A DNA stretch of 48,710 nucleotides from Candidatus Aminicenantota bacterium. GTDB taxonomy: Bacteria; Acidobacteriota; Aminicenantia; Aminicenantales; Aminicenantaceae. A program made the translations under genes and the position numbers. The notes beneath the pieces are model-generated. The model was not told the DNA's origin. It saw only the letters and a program-made list of their open reading frames with translations, and ran no database searches. Positions 35,276 to 45,467 of this stretch are shown here, piece after piece (the first letter of the stretch is position 1; each line of letters begins with the position of its first letter). The DNA lies in the NCBI GenBank assembly GCA_014859315.1, contig JACUUK010000003.1:1-48710 (forward strand), given 5' to 3'.

Positions 35276-35866
35276 ATGATGTGGTATATCATTGTTGGGT
35301 GCCTTTTTTCTTATTTTGTAGGGTCTATTCCTTTTTCATATATTATCGCTAGATTGGTTAAAGGAATTGATATTCGTGTGGTAGGTGAAGGGAATGTCGG
35401 AGCCAGAAATGTCTGGCATGTTATAGGCAAAAAATACGGCGCACTTGCCGGAGCACTTGATGTTGGCAAAGGATTGGCGGCCTATTTTATTGGTTCTTTT
35501 CTGGGCTTAGGACCTGTCTGGATCTGGCTTTGCGGTGTCTGCGTTGTTTTAGGGCACGGCTTTCCCCTTTTTCTTAAAGGCCGTGGAGGCAAAGGAGCTG
35601 CTTGTGCCATGGGTTTCTGTATGGGAATGCAGCCTCTTGTCATAATTATAAGCAGCATAATCATTGGCCTCGTCTATCTCCCAACTCGGAACTTTCACCT
35701 GGCATTAGGAACTGGCATGGGAAGCATTCCTCTTCTCTGGCGGTTTCTAATGAATAAATCATGGGAAGAGTTTGTGATTGTAACTTCTTTTCTGCTTCTA
35801 TTAGGCTTGAAAAGATTGATAGATGAGCCGTATATGAGGAAAATAAAGCAAATATCAGGGTGGTAG
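35276..35866 (+). CDS. plsY: Glycerol-3-phosphate acyltransferase PlsY
   Basis: YFVGSIPFSYIIARLVKGIDIR; GNVGARNVWHVIGKKYG; LGHGFPLFLKGRGGKGAA. Confidence 0.92.
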   Translation: MMWYIIVGCLFSYFVGSIPFSYIIARLVKGIDIRVVGEGNVGARNVWHVIGKKYGALAGALDVGKGLAAYFIGSFLGLGPVWIWLCGVCVVLGHGFPLFLKGRGGKGAACAMGFCMGMQPLVIIISSIIIGLVYLPTRNFHLALGTGMGSIPLLWRFLMNKSWEEFVIVTSFLLLLGLKRLIDEPYMRKIKQISGW

Positions 35867-35872
35867 GAAACA

Positions 35873-37009
35873 GTGGAATTCCTGCAAGTTTTAATTACTT
35901 TTTTGCTTGTTCTTCTTTTTATGAACATGCTCCTCAACCTGAGAATGCTTGATGACCAAGAGACGGTTGAGAATAAGACTGAGAATAAGACTGATTTGCC
36001 GCTTATATCGGTTCTACTCCCAGTGAGAAACGAAGAGAAAAACATTCATAATTGTATTCTGTCTCTTCTCGAGCAAAATTATCCTTATCTGGAAATCATT
36101 ATTCTCGATGATGATTCCACTGATAACACATTCCAAATTGCTAAGCAGCTTGCCCAGAAATCAAAAAAACTGAAAGTTGTAAAAGGAAAAGACCTTCCAA
36201 AGGATTGGAATGGAAAAAACTGGGCCTGCCACCAGCTTTCCCAATTAGCCAGAGGTGAATGGTTCCTTTTCACAGATGCTGACACGGTCCATAAAGAAAG
36301 CTCGATTTCTAAAGCTTTTTCCGTTGCCCAGAAAAATGATTCTGTATTCCTTACTTTTCTTCCTGGATTAACGATGAAAACCTGGTCTGAAAAACTTCTA
36401 CTTCCGATTATGCATTTTGCTTTTACTGTTCTTATCCCTTTCAATCTTATAAATTACTCAGGGCACTCGCGAGTTCCTGTTGGGATTGGACCATTTATGT
36501 TCATCAAGAAAAAATCTTTTTTAACTTGTGGAGGTTATAAAGCCATAAAGAATGAAATTGTTGATGATATGGCTTTGGCTAAAGCTGTCCATAAAAACAA
36601 TGGGAAAATTACTGTCATCAATGGGTCACCATTTATGAATGTCAGGTTTTATACAAAGTTACAAGAAATATGGAAAGGATTTTCAAAAAATTCATATCCA
36701 GCCATTAGCTCTTCCCCTCATTTTCTTATTTTTGTCATTATCTTCTGCTATTTTCTGTTTGTCTATCCCTATATTTCTCTTTGGGGCGCATTTGAATCCA
36801 ATGAAGGCCTGACTCATCCTTTGCTCCAAGTTTGCATTATATCCTTCATGAAAATATTTCTGGCCTTGAAATTCGAGACAAGTTTGTTCTATGGACTTCT
36901 CCACCCTTTTTCTGTAATATTATGGCTTTTGATACTTCTGAATTCCTTCCGCCTCTCAGTTTTCAAGAAAAAATTTGAATGGAAGGAAAGACTGTATCCC
37001 ATCGAATAA
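35873..37009 (+). CDS. Family 2 glycosyltransferase, membrane-associated (GTG start)
   Basis: ISVLLPVRNEEKNIHNCILSLLEQNYPYLEIIILDDDSTDNT; FTDADTVH; C-terminal TM helices. Confidence 0.9.
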   Translation: MEFLQVLITFLLVLLFMNMLLNLRMLDDQETVENKTENKTDLPLISVLLPVRNEEKNIHNCILSLLEQNYPYLEIIILDDDSTDNTFQIAKQLAQKSKKLKVVKGKDLPKDWNGKNWACHQLSQLARGEWFLFTDADTVHKESSISKAFSVAQKNDSVFLTFLPGLTMKTWSEKLLLPIMHFAFTVLIPFNLINYSGHSRVPVGIGPFMFIKKKSFLTCGGYKAIKNEIVDDMALAKAVHKNNGKITVINGSPFMNVRFYTKLQEIWKGFSKNSYPAISSSPHFLIFVIIFCYFLFVYPYISLWGAFESNEGLTHPLLQVCIISFMKIFLALKFETSLFYGLLHPFSVILWLLILLNSFRLSVFKKKFEWKERLYPIE

Positions 37010-37110
37010 CCAATGACACCAAATAATCGCTGGAAGCTGTCAATATTTTAATGCCTGGTTCGAGCAAAAAGTATTTGTTAATGGAAATGAGATTGTATAT
37101 ATCCCCAGAA

Positions 37111-37773
37111 TTATTGAGCTAAAAAAGGTTTTAAAGCGCGCAGCCAATTTAAAGCAAGCTCCCTGTAGCCTTCTCTTGAAGGATGAACTGCGGGCAGCAG
37201 TTTGGGAGAATCAGCAAAAATTGTATGGTTATCCACGAGAGGAATGTTTTCTTCCATGCAGATCTTTTTTATTAATGGGTTGATTTCTTCAGTAACACGG
37301 GATGCAGAATTCTTGTTAAAAGGGAAACTTACGTTATCAGGAATAGGAGGAATTGTTGCAAGGAGAATTTGGCTCTCTTTTCCAGATCGTGCCGTAAGTG
37401 TCCTTAAAATAGAAATAATATTTTTCATGTTCATGTAGAATTGAAGAGATTCTGTTTTATCGTGGTCTATGCGGACATCGTTTGTTCCAAGCTGAAGAAG
37501 AATAAAATCAGGGTGTTCGTTGGATAATGTTTCTTTATTTTTGTTTAAAAAATTAAGATACTCCCCCGAGGTATTTCCGCTTATGCCATAATTAAGAACT
37601 CTTGCTTTTATCCCTTCACGTTTTAACGTCTTTTGAAGATAGCTTGGATAAATAGATTCAGTGATGCTGTCTCCTGCGCAGAGGATAATTAATCCATTTG
37701 AAGAGGGTTTGCAGGAAAATAGTAAAGGGACAAGAAGAAGTGCAAAAAGGTAGGTGCTTTTTAGAGAATTCAT
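37111..37773 (-). CDS. SGNH/GDSL hydrolase, predicted lipoprotein
   Basis: Lipobox LLFSC; CAGDSITES; QLGTNDVRID; HPSREGYRELA. Confidence 0.9.
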   Translation of the reverse strand: MNSLKSTYLFALLLVPLLFSCKPSSNGLIILCAGDSITESIYPSYLQKTLKREGIKARVLNYGISGNTSGEYLNFLNKNKETLSNEHPDFILLQLGTNDVRIDHDKTESLQFYMNMKNIISILRTLTARSGKESQILLATIPPIPDNVSFPFNKNSASRVTEEINPLIKKICMEENIPLVDNHTIFADSPKLLPAVHPSREGYRELALNWLRALKPFLAQ

Positions 37774-37847
37774 ATTAGATTATATATTTTATCTAAGAGG
37801 AAAAATAAAGCAAATATGATTGATTTGAAGTTATATTGAAGTTGTTT

Positions 37848-39953
37848 TTAAATCCGCCACCAGTAAGAAAATTTTATGAAATAGTACCTGCCTTCTCCTC
37901 GGAATATGCCTGAATCATCTTTTTCCTGGTTGTCATCGACTCCCAGATAAAATACAGTTCCAGGCCTAAGTTCATAACTTAGGAGAATACTGTTGTAGAG
38001 TTTTTTATAATAGTCATTGTAATCAGTAATCAAGCGCAGGGATAATGTTCGTGAAATTTGGTAGCTTATGCGCTGACTGATAATATTGATGGAATAAACT
38101 CTTTCTCCGCCCTTGCTTTCGCTGAATTCGTTGTTGTTGAAGTTATAAAACAGGCGAAAATTCGTGAGTGGTTTGATTGTCAATCGGAATCCTACGGAGG
38201 TTTTGTATCCCAGGTATGGATTTTCATCATAGTAAATTCCGTCTCCAAAAGAAAGAGAGAGATTTGCACTTAACCAGGAAAATGGCTCTGAACCGAAATG
38301 CATGCGGAATGAATTTTTGTGAAAATTTATCCCATTATACCTTTCCATTTCGGAACTAAATCCCCATCCGAGGTAGGATTGTCGCCAGCCGCTTATAAAA
38401 CAAGAAAGCTCATATTCTTCATCGGTTAAGGTATTATTAAAGTCATAGATTCTTTTGTATTCCAAAGAAGGCCGGACAGAAATCACCCATTGATTTTGAG
38501 GAAGGAATGTATATCCGATGCGAGTATTGAATGATTGGATATCTTTGCGGCGAAAAAAGCCAGTAGATGCCTCAAATTCTTCGGGAATTCTTGTGTAATC
38601 GGCAGAAAATGAGATATGCCGGGATGCATGGCTGAAGTTTAACTTTGCTGCAGGAGCTAAGCTGGTTTTTTTATCTCCGAGTTTAGTTTGAGAGCCTATG
38701 ATTTGGAATGTGAACCTGTTGTAGCTTTTGATTTTGAAATGTCCGTCTATCCCTGCGACTCTGTTATAGTCTTGCTGAGTCCCGTTCAAGGAATTTCCCA
38801 TTTCTTTATCTGTGAAAATCAGGCCTATATGAGACTCTGGATAGAGGTCTTGTTTTAATCGAAAAATATTAATGAATGCCCTTCTTCCGGAAAAATCTTC
38901 GGAAGAATCCTCGGAGAAGTCCTCTGATGATAACTCAATTTCTGTGGAGTTTTCATCATAAGCACTTAAGAAGCCAACAGTCGTTTTTCCAACCTTTCCG
39001 GACAGTTTAATCCCCAATTGAGGGTCGACAATTTTTCGCGTATACACCAACTCCATTGGAGTATCGAAAAAATCTTTTCCTTCCAAAAAGAAAGGCCTTT
39101 TTTCTGGATAGCGTAGAGCATATCTTTGGTTTACGTCGATTTGTGGCATGTCGGCTTCAATCTGACTGAAATCCGGATTAAACGTGATGTCTGCACTTAG
39201 ATTTGAAGTGATGCCATATTTGAGGTTTAAGGCTGGTTCTGGATTAAATTTTTCTTGAGGCTCTTTTCGCCCTGTTATGACAGGCATAATCTCAAAATTT
39301 TTGCCTTTTTCTATGATGCCGTCTACTTGTAATATTCCAGTTTGAATCAGAAAGCCGTTTACATCTCGAGAACGGGGATACCAATAGATCTCTTCGTTTT
39401 TCCGCCGGATTTTTCTTTGAATCTGGAATCCCCAAGTTTGAGGACGACTGTTAGGGAATCTAAGGCTTTTAAATGGGATTGCAAGCTCTATTGTGTATCC
39501 ATTCTCATCAATATGACCACCGGACAGGAAAAATGTGTCCCAGTTCTTATCAACTCGTTCAAACCCACCGCCCCTGTGTTGCCTTTGACTCTCTGAGTAA
39601 ATCCCGTCGCTTTGGACCCCATGTGGGTTCACCTGGAAGACAAAAGCTCTTTTTTTGTCGTTGAAAGTATCGATGTAAATTGTCACTTCATCGTCACCAT
39701 ATACTTTATCCCGTTGAGAAAGAGATGCGCGGATTGCATTTGGGCTTGAATCAAAGCATTGGACTGCAATGTATAGATTTTTTTTATCGAACCCCACATA
39801 AGCCACAGTCTTTTCGGAGGGAAGAACTCCCTCTTGAGGTTCGTACTGCGTGAAGCTTTCAAGAACAGCCCCTTCTAACCAAATCGGATTTTCCAATTTG
39901 CCATCAATTTTCGGCGAAGTTGAGAATTCTGGAACTTTTATATGATATTCCAA
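37848..39953 (-). CDS. CBM9-like / DUF5916-type outer-membrane beta-barrel protein; N-terminus interrupted (see finding)
   Basis: IDGKLENPIWLEGAVLESFTQYEPQEG...; VNPHGVQSDGIYSE; RRPFFLEGKDFFDTP-type core; barrel-like C-terminus. The track start is TTG, with no good signal peptide after it. Confidence 0.85.
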   Translation of the reverse strand: MEYHIKVPEFSTSPKIDGKLENPIWLEGAVLESFTQYEPQEGVLPSEKTVAYVGFDKKNLYIAVQCFDSSPNAIRASLSQRDKVYGDDEVTIYIDTFNDKKRAFVFQVNPHGVQSDGIYSESQRQHRGGGFERVDKNWDTFFLSGGHIDENGYTIELAIPFKSLRFPNSRPQTWGFQIQRKIRRKNEEIYWYPRSRDVNGFLIQTGILQVDGIIEKGKNFEIMPVITGRKEPQEKFNPEPALNLKYGITSNLSADITFNPDFSQIEADMPQIDVNQRYALRYPEKRPFFLEGKDFFDTPMELVYTRKIVDPQLGIKLSGKVGKTTVGFLSAYDENSTEIELSSEDFSEDSSEDFSGRRAFINIFRLKQDLYPESHIGLIFTDKEMGNSLNGTQQDYNRVAGIDGHFKIKSYNRFTFQIIGSQTKLGDKKTSLAPAAKLNFSHASRHISFSADYTRIPEEFEASTGFFRRKDIQSFNTRIGYTFLPQNQWVISVRPSLEYKRIYDFNNTLTDEEYELSCFISGWRQSYLGWGFSSEMERYNGINFHKNSFRMHFGSEPFSWLSANLSLSFGDGIYYDENPYLGYKTSVGFRLTIKPLTNFRLFYNFNNNEFSESKGGERVYSINIISQRISYQISRTLSLRLITDYNDYYKKLYNSILLSYELRPGTVFYLGVDDNQEKDDSGIFRGEGRYYFIKFSYWWRI

Positions 39954-40034
39954 ATTATTTTTTTCTTTGGAAAATGATGGGATAACAAGAATAAGTAAAA
40001 AAAGATAGATTTATAGCTTTTTTATGCGTTTCAT
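39954..40034 (-). other. In-frame upstream segment encoding a signal peptide interrupted by TAA (MKRIKKL*IYLFLLILVIPSFSKEKNN)
   Basis: ATG at 40032-40034, TAA at 40011-40013, same frame as the 37848-39953 ORF (27 codons). Confidence 0.85.
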
Positions 40035-40076
40035 TTGTAAAACCTGCTTTGTTCTTTGTTGTCTCTCTATGAAGGA

Positions 40077-41645
40077 TTAATTTCCTAATATATTAGAGAT
40101 TGTGACATTTTTTTCCTTTAGTGTTATACCTAATGCCTGACTCAATCGGGCTAAAGATAGATTATAATCGATAATCGCTCTTAGCTCCGTAGTTTGAGCA
40201 TTTGCAAGGTCTCTCTGGTACTGAAGCACAAGATAATTTGTTGAAAGCCCGACTTTAAATTTTTCTTCCTCGGCGTTTAATTTTGTTTCGGCCAGTTCCC
40301 TTGCTGCTTTATAAGCTTGGACCCGTTTATAGTTTGTCTGAACGGCTCTTACAGAGTTCTTAATCTCCAAAAAGATCTGCTGTTCCTGATTCTTTAGCTT
40401 GAGTATAGATTGCTCTAAATTGACTCTTGCCTGGGCATAGGAGGCACGAGATAGAACAGAATTTATTGGGACAGAAAGAGTTAGCCCAACTGACCAATTC
40501 TTGTATCTGAAATTAAAGGCATCACTTAAGGCATCTGAAGATCCTCCCGGAACTTTTCCGATCACAATTCCTGTTAAAGGATTGTTATTGAGATATATTA
40601 TTTGATCCCCTGAAATGCCTGGGCTCCAGTAGGATGCTTGAAGGCTTAAATCAGGGAGGAGTTGATTCTTGGCATAACTTAAGTTGATTTCTTTATTTTT
40701 CAAATCAATTCTTGTGGATTGCAAATCGGGCCTGTTTTCCATGGCAATAACAAGAGCATCCTCAAGACTCACCTCTTTTTTTTCATAAGCGGGTTGGTCT
40801 TTGGGAAGGATTTGGGCTAAATCGACTTCCTGAAATTCTCCCTGTAGGTTCATAATCGTTTTTAATCTATCTTCATTGTTCTTCACAAGGGCTTCTGCTT
40901 CAAGAATATCTGCTTCCCTTGTAGCTACTTCTGCCTGGGCGTTTAAGATTTCGATAGGAGCCATGGTCCCGATTTCTACGGCTTTCTTGTTTTTCTCTAA
41001 CAGATTCTTGGCTAATTCTAAGGACTGCTGTCTAACTTTGAGATTTTCGATGCTATAGACCAAATTCCAGTAAGATTCTTCTACGCTGTAGATGGTGTCT
41101 TGAAGAGATTTCTTGAAATTATTTTCTGAAATATCCTTGTTGTTCTTTGCCACGATTATTTCTTTACGGCTGATATTGTATCCAAAATTTTTCAATAAAG
41201 GTTGTGAAAAATTCAAGCGCAGAGTGCTTCCATAGCGGGGGTTGATTGTCTGAAAACTTCTATTTGTATCGTTTTTATAAGAGTCAAGAGAAACAACAAA
41301 ACTGCCGCCTGTGGGGATGAGCTGTGTGATTTGAGCTGAATAGTCGTTATACATCGAAGTAATATTCTCTGCAGCTTCGATCCAGGAATAGGAAGCAGAG
41401 TTTGTATCTCTTTTGTTATAGCTAATAGAAAATTGAGGCATGAATTTTTCTTTGGTAAGAGAAATGGAAATTCCTGCAAGTTCAGGGTTTAAAATTTCCA
41501 CAGCAATGCCAAGGTTGTTTTCCAATGCTTTCTGAATACATTCATCAAGGGAAAGTGAAAATGCCTTTTCGTTTTGTTGAGCGTGCATCATAGTAGTCAG
41601 GCCGAAAATCATTATAATAAGAAATCTGATTGTTTTTTTAACCAT
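40077..41645 (-). CDS. TolC-family outer membrane efflux protein
   Basis: Signal peptide; repeated OEP helices (SLDECIQKALENNLGI; SLEDALVIAMENRPDL). Confidence 0.93.
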   Translation of the reverse strand: MVKKTIRFLIIMIFGLTTMMHAQQNEKAFSLSLDECIQKALENNLGIAVEILNPELAGISISLTKEKFMPQFSISYNKRDTNSASYSWIEAAENITSMYNDYSAQITQLIPTGGSFVVSLDSYKNDTNRSFQTINPRYGSTLRLNFSQPLLKNFGYNISRKEIIVAKNNKDISENNFKKSLQDTIYSVEESYWNLVYSIENLKVRQQSLELAKNLLEKNKKAVEIGTMAPIEILNAQAEVATREADILEAEALVKNNEDRLKTIMNLQGEFQEVDLAQILPKDQPAYEKKEVSLEDALVIAMENRPDLQSTRIDLKNKEINLSYAKNQLLPDLSLQASYWSPGISGDQIIYLNNNPLTGIVIGKVPGGSSDALSDAFNFRYKNWSVGLTLSVPINSVLSRASYAQARVNLEQSILKLKNQEQQIFLEIKNSVRAVQTNYKRVQAYKAARELAETKLNAEEEKFKVGLSTNYLVLQYQRDLANAQTTELRAIIDYNLSLARLSQALGITLKEKNVTISNILGN

Positions 41646-41683
41646 TGTGTCCTCCTTAGTTCAATAATGTGTATATAATTTTT

Positions 41684-42901
41684 TTATTCGTAACGCAATG
41701 CTTCAATTGGATCTAATTTTGAGGCCTTTCGTGCTGGGTAAAAGCCAAAAAACACTCCTACTGACCCAGAAAAAAGAAAAGCTAAGGCCACAGAACCAAG
41801 AGTAACAATTGTTTGCCATCCAGCGAAATGAGATATTAATTTGGAGGCGAAAATTCCTACTGCAATACCGATTAATCCTCCTAATACGCTTAAGACTATA
41901 GCTTCAGTCAAGAATTGACGAAGAATATCTTTTTCGCGTGCTCCAACAGACATTCTGATTCCGATTTCACGAATTCGCTCAGTCACAGAGACCAACATGA
42001 TATTCATAATCCCGATTCCCCCCACAAGCAAAGAGACAGATGCTATTCCTCCAAGAAGATAAGTCAAAATTCGGCTGGATTCTGCTGCTCCTTCGGCAAT
42101 CTCAGACATATTCCTTATGTTGAAATCGTCCTCTGCTTCTGGAGCAATCCTATGCCTGATTCTAAGAAGTTCTTCGATTTGTTCTTTGGCATTGAGTGTC
42201 TTTACTGCAGAGACAGCAGAAACATCTATAGATTGAACATGAGTGATGCCAAGTATTCTTTTCTGTGCTGTTGTGTATGGTATGACAATCACATCGTCGC
42301 GGTTGAACCATCCTCCTGATTCTCCCTTTGACTCCAAGACTCCAATCACACGAAATGGAATTTTTTTAATTCTTATGACTTGTCCGATGGGGTATTCTCC
42401 TTCAAAGAGGTTATCCTTTACTTCACTGCCCAAAACACACACTTTAGCAGCCATTTTTACTAAGTTTTCATCAAAGAAAACGCCCTCTTCTACAGGCCAG
42501 TTTCTGATTTCCGGGTAATAGGCGCCAACGCCCTGAATAGAGGTATTCCAGTTTTTATTCTGATACACTGTTTGGACTCTTCCTGAAACAGAAGGAGAGA
42601 CATATTTGACAGCATCACATTTTTCTAAGATAGCTTTTGCATCTTCGGGATTAAGCGTGTTAAATGTTCCTGAGCCACCGTGTCGGCCACGAACAGACAT
42701 ACTACCTGGACGGACAAAAAGCAGGTTTGTTCCCATTGAGTTAAACCTGTCTTCGACTGCCTTTTTTGCTCCTTGGCCGATACTTATCATTGAAATTACG
42801 GCTCCCACACCGATGATGATCCCAAGTGCAGTTAGAAAAGAGCGCATTTTATTACGGCTTAACGCCCTTAAAGCAACTCTAATGGTGTTTAATATTTTCA
42901 T
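41684..42901 (-). CDS. MacB-type ABC transporter permease
   Basis: ALRALSRNKMRSFLTALGIIIGVGAVI; MacB_PCD + FtsX domains; GFYPARKASKLDPIEALRYE. Confidence 0.94.
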   Translation of the reverse strand: MKILNTIRVALRALSRNKMRSFLTALGIIIGVGAVISMISIGQGAKKAVEDRFNSMGTNLLFVRPGSMSVRGRHGGSGTFNTLNPEDAKAILEKCDAVKYVSPSVSGRVQTVYQNKNWNTSIQGVGAYYPEIRNWPVEEGVFFDENLVKMAAKVCVLGSEVKDNLFEGEYPIGQVIRIKKIPFRVIGVLESKGESGGWFNRDDVIVIPYTTAQKRILGITHVQSIDVSAVSAVKTLNAKEQIEELLRIRHRIAPEAEDDFNIRNMSEIAEGAAESSRILTYLLGGIASVSLLVGGIGIMNIMLVSVTERIREIGIRMSVGAREKDILRQFLTEAIVLSVLGGLIGIAVGIFASKLISHFAGWQTIVTLGSVALAFLFSGSVGVFFGFYPARKASKLDPIEALRYE

Positions 42902-42919
42902 TTTTACTCCTCCTCTCTA

Positions 42920-43639
42920 TCACAATAATGGACGTTCTTCAGCGGCTTCTTGTTTCACAATAAGCCCATCTCTGATGTATATTTTTTTGTGAGCAATATT
43001 AGCAATATCTGGATCGTGTGTAACTAAAATCATTGTGATATTTTTATCTTTGTTTAATGCCTGGAAAAGGTAAATGATTTCTGCTCCAGTTTTTGTGTCC
43101 AGGTTTCCTGTGGGCTCATCCGCCAAAATAAGAGAAGGATTATTAACTAAAGCCCTCGCAATTGCTACTCTTTGTTGTTCACCACCTGACAGTTGATTTG
43201 TGTTATGAAGTTCACGTCCATTAAGGCCCACCATTGAAAGAGCTTCCATGGCTTTGTCCCTTGCCTTTTTTGAAGGAACATTCGAGTACAGAAGAGGGAG
43301 TTCCGTATTTTCTAAAGCTGTGGTTCGGGAAAGGAGGTTAAAGCTCTGGAAAACAAAGCCGATTTTCTTATTGCGTATCCGGGCTAATCTGCTTTTTTCA
43401 AGAGAAGAGACTTCCACCCCTTCCAAAATGTATTTTCCACTTGTTGGCTTATCCAGGCAGCCGATGATGTTCATTAATGTCGACTTTCCAGAACCTGAAG
43501 GCCCCATGATAGCAACTAAATCCCCCTGTTGAATTTGTAAAGAAATACCGCGGAGTGCTCGAACTTCTGTCTCGCCAACCTGGTACGTCCTTGCTATGTT
43601 TTCTAATTTAATGAGATTGTTATTTTCCATTGTTCGCAT
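42920..43639 (-). CDS. MacB/LolD-type ABC transporter ATP-binding protein
   Basis: GPSGSGKST Walker [16 protein letters not shown] signature; [10 protein letters not shown]. Confidence 0.96.
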   Translation of the reverse strand: MRTMENNNLIKLENIARTYQVGETEVRALRGISLQIQQGDLVAIMGPSGSGKSTLMNIIGCLDKPTSGKYILEGVEVSSLEKSRLARIRNKKIGFVFQSFNLLSRTTALENTELPLLYSNVPSKKARDKAMEALSMVGLNGRELHNTNQLSGGEQQRVAIARALVNNPSLILADEPTGNLDTKTGAEIIYLFQALNKDKNITMILVTHDPDIANIAHKKIYIRDGLIVKQEAAEERPLL

Positions 43640-43680
43640 TTTCCTTTTCTAAGAGTGGTTTTTATTAGATATACCTTGCT

Positions 43681-45030
43681 TCATCGCCTAATTGACATGA
43701 ATCCTGCTCCTGGACGAGGGCCTGATGAACTGTTCTGACTCTTCCCAGTGGATTCACCAAGGATGACTTCCTGGCCTTCCTTCAAGTCTCCCCAAATTAC
43801 TTCTGTATAACTGTTATCAGTCACCCCAGTTTTTATTGTCACAGGTTGAAGTTTTCCTTTTTCATCCTCTATCCATACAAGAGAAAAAGCCCGTTTTCCT
43901 TTTCCCTGCATCATAAATGAACTTTGGCCGGAAGATTGGCGGTTTTCTGTCGCTAGCCTTTGTGGTCTATTGCTGTCTGGGCTTCCTTCTTGTGACATTC
44001 TTGTGGATTGCCGGCCTTCGCCCTGGCTGGCCCTCATTTGTTGGAACAGGGTTTTCATCTCTTCAGGAGAAAGAGAAGGGGTAAATCTGAGGGCTGCATT
44101 AGGAACGCGTAACACATTTTTTGCTTCGCCACTGATAATAGAGACCATGGCTGTCATCCCAGGACGCAACTTCATTTCAGGATTTACGACGTCAACAATC
44201 GTTGTGTAAGTCACAACATTTTGAATCACTTCAGGAGAGTATCTAACCTGTGAAACTTTCCCTGTGAAGAGTTCATCTGGGAAAGCATCAACGGTAAATC
44301 GGACTTTTTGGCCTTCCTTTACTCTTCCAATATCGGCCTCATCCACACTGCATTCAACTTGCATTTTGCTCAAATCGTTTGCGATTTGAAAGAGCACTGG
44401 AGCTTGAAAGCTGGCAGCTACTGTTTGTCCCACGTTGAAGTTACGGTTAATCACCATTCCGTCTATAGGGGATTTAATGATTGTATATGTAAGGTCGACT
44501 TTGCTGGAGTCCAGTTGAGACTTTGCTTGTTCCAGTCTGGCTTCAGCTGATTGAAGATCTGCCAACGAACTATAATATTGAACTTCTGCAGTTTCTTTTT
44601 CTTCGTATGAAATTAAGTCCTTTTCAAAAAGGTTTAAGGCACGATCATATTTCCTTTTTGTGTTCGCAAGTGTTAACTTCGCCTTCTCAAGGGCGGCTTT
44701 AGAGCTTCGATAGTTTGCTTCATTCTGATTTACTTTGGTTAGAAAGAGTGATTGGTCGAGCTCGGCAAGAACCTGGCCTTTTTTAACATGAGAATTAAAG
44801 TCAACATAAAGATTAGAAACCCTGCCCGAGACCTGGCTTCCCACATCCACGATAGTTACCGGGTTAAGAGTTCCAGATGTCACAACGATAGCCTCGATGT
44901 CACCTTTTTTTAATGCTTCTTTTTTATATGCCTTGCCAGTATTATTCTTTTTGTTAAAAAAGGTGATGCTGAAGATAATACCTACAATTACAATAAAGAT
45001 GAAAGCACCGATGATGATTTTCTTTTTCAT
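43681..45030 (-). CDS. MacA/HlyD-family periplasmic adaptor
   Basis: VTSGTLNPVTIVDVGSQVSGRVSNLYVDFNSHVKKGQVLAELD; lipoyl/barrel-sandwich arrangement. Confidence 0.94.
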   Translation of the reverse strand: MKKKIIIGAFIFIVIVGIIFSITFFNKKNNTGKAYKKEALKKGDIEAIVVTSGTLNPVTIVDVGSQVSGRVSNLYVDFNSHVKKGQVLAELDQSLFLTKVNQNEANYRSSKAALEKAKLTLANTKRKYDRALNLFEKDLISYEEKETAEVQYYSSLADLQSAEARLEQAKSQLDSSKVDLTYTIIKSPIDGMVINRNFNVGQTVAASFQAPVLFQIANDLSKMQVECSVDEADIGRVKEGQKVRFTVDAFPDELFTGKVSQVRYSPEVIQNVVTYTTIVDVVNPEMKLRPGMTAMVSIISGEAKNVLRVPNAALRFTPSLSPEEMKTLFQQMRASQGEGRQSTRMSQEGSPDSNRPQRLATENRQSSGQSSFMMQGKGKRAFSLVWIEDEKGKLQPVTIKTGVTDNSYTEVIWGDLKEGQEVILGESTGKSQNSSSGPRPGAGFMSIRR

Positions 45031-45467
45031 TTTTCTTCTCCTTTAGTGTTTCTATTTTTACCGGAGCCATTTTTTCTGTCTCCCCTTTCTCTTTTCATCT
45101 GAGAGAGATGATGTTCAATCATGGCTTCGAATTTAACTTTTTGTTCTTCAGTGAGAACAAAGTTGATTTCTTTTTTCAACTGCATTCGGATGGATGAAAG
45201 CTGTTCATGGATTTGCTTTCTCAAGGACTTCAGCCGTTCGTCGTTGTTTTTGAAGATTTCTCTGATGTCGTCTTCTTGTTCTGAAGAAAGATTTAATTCT
45301 TTAGCCATTGTTTCCAAGGTTGGGAAACGGGCTGGGCTTTTTCTTCTTTCTTTTCGCTCTATTTTCTGGGACAAATATTGTTTCTCTAATAGTACACCTC
45401 CAACTATCCCAGCAGAGAAGACAACGATAAAAGAAAACACTATCCAGAATTTATAATGATTTTTCAT
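45027..45467 (-). CDS. Membrane-anchored Spy/CpxP/heavy-metal-resistance-like protein
   Basis: N-terminal TM; ELNLSSEQEDDIREIFKNNDERLKSLRKQIHEQLSSIR...LTEEQKVKFEAM. Confidence 0.8.
   Translation of the reverse strand: MKNHYKFWIVFSFIVVFSAGIVGGVLLEKQYLSQKIERKERRKSPARFPTLETMAKELNLSSEQEDDIREIFKNNDERLKSLRKQIHEQLSSIRMQLKKEINFVLTEEQKVKFEAMIEHHLSQMKRERGDRKNGSGKNRNTKGEEK

Noticed and set aside
37010-37110. Plus-strand frame FNAWFEQKVFVNGNEIVYIPRIIELKKV between GT2 and the SGNH gene
   Set aside because: Protein-like look but no start codon and runs antisense into the SGNH CDS; probably chance.
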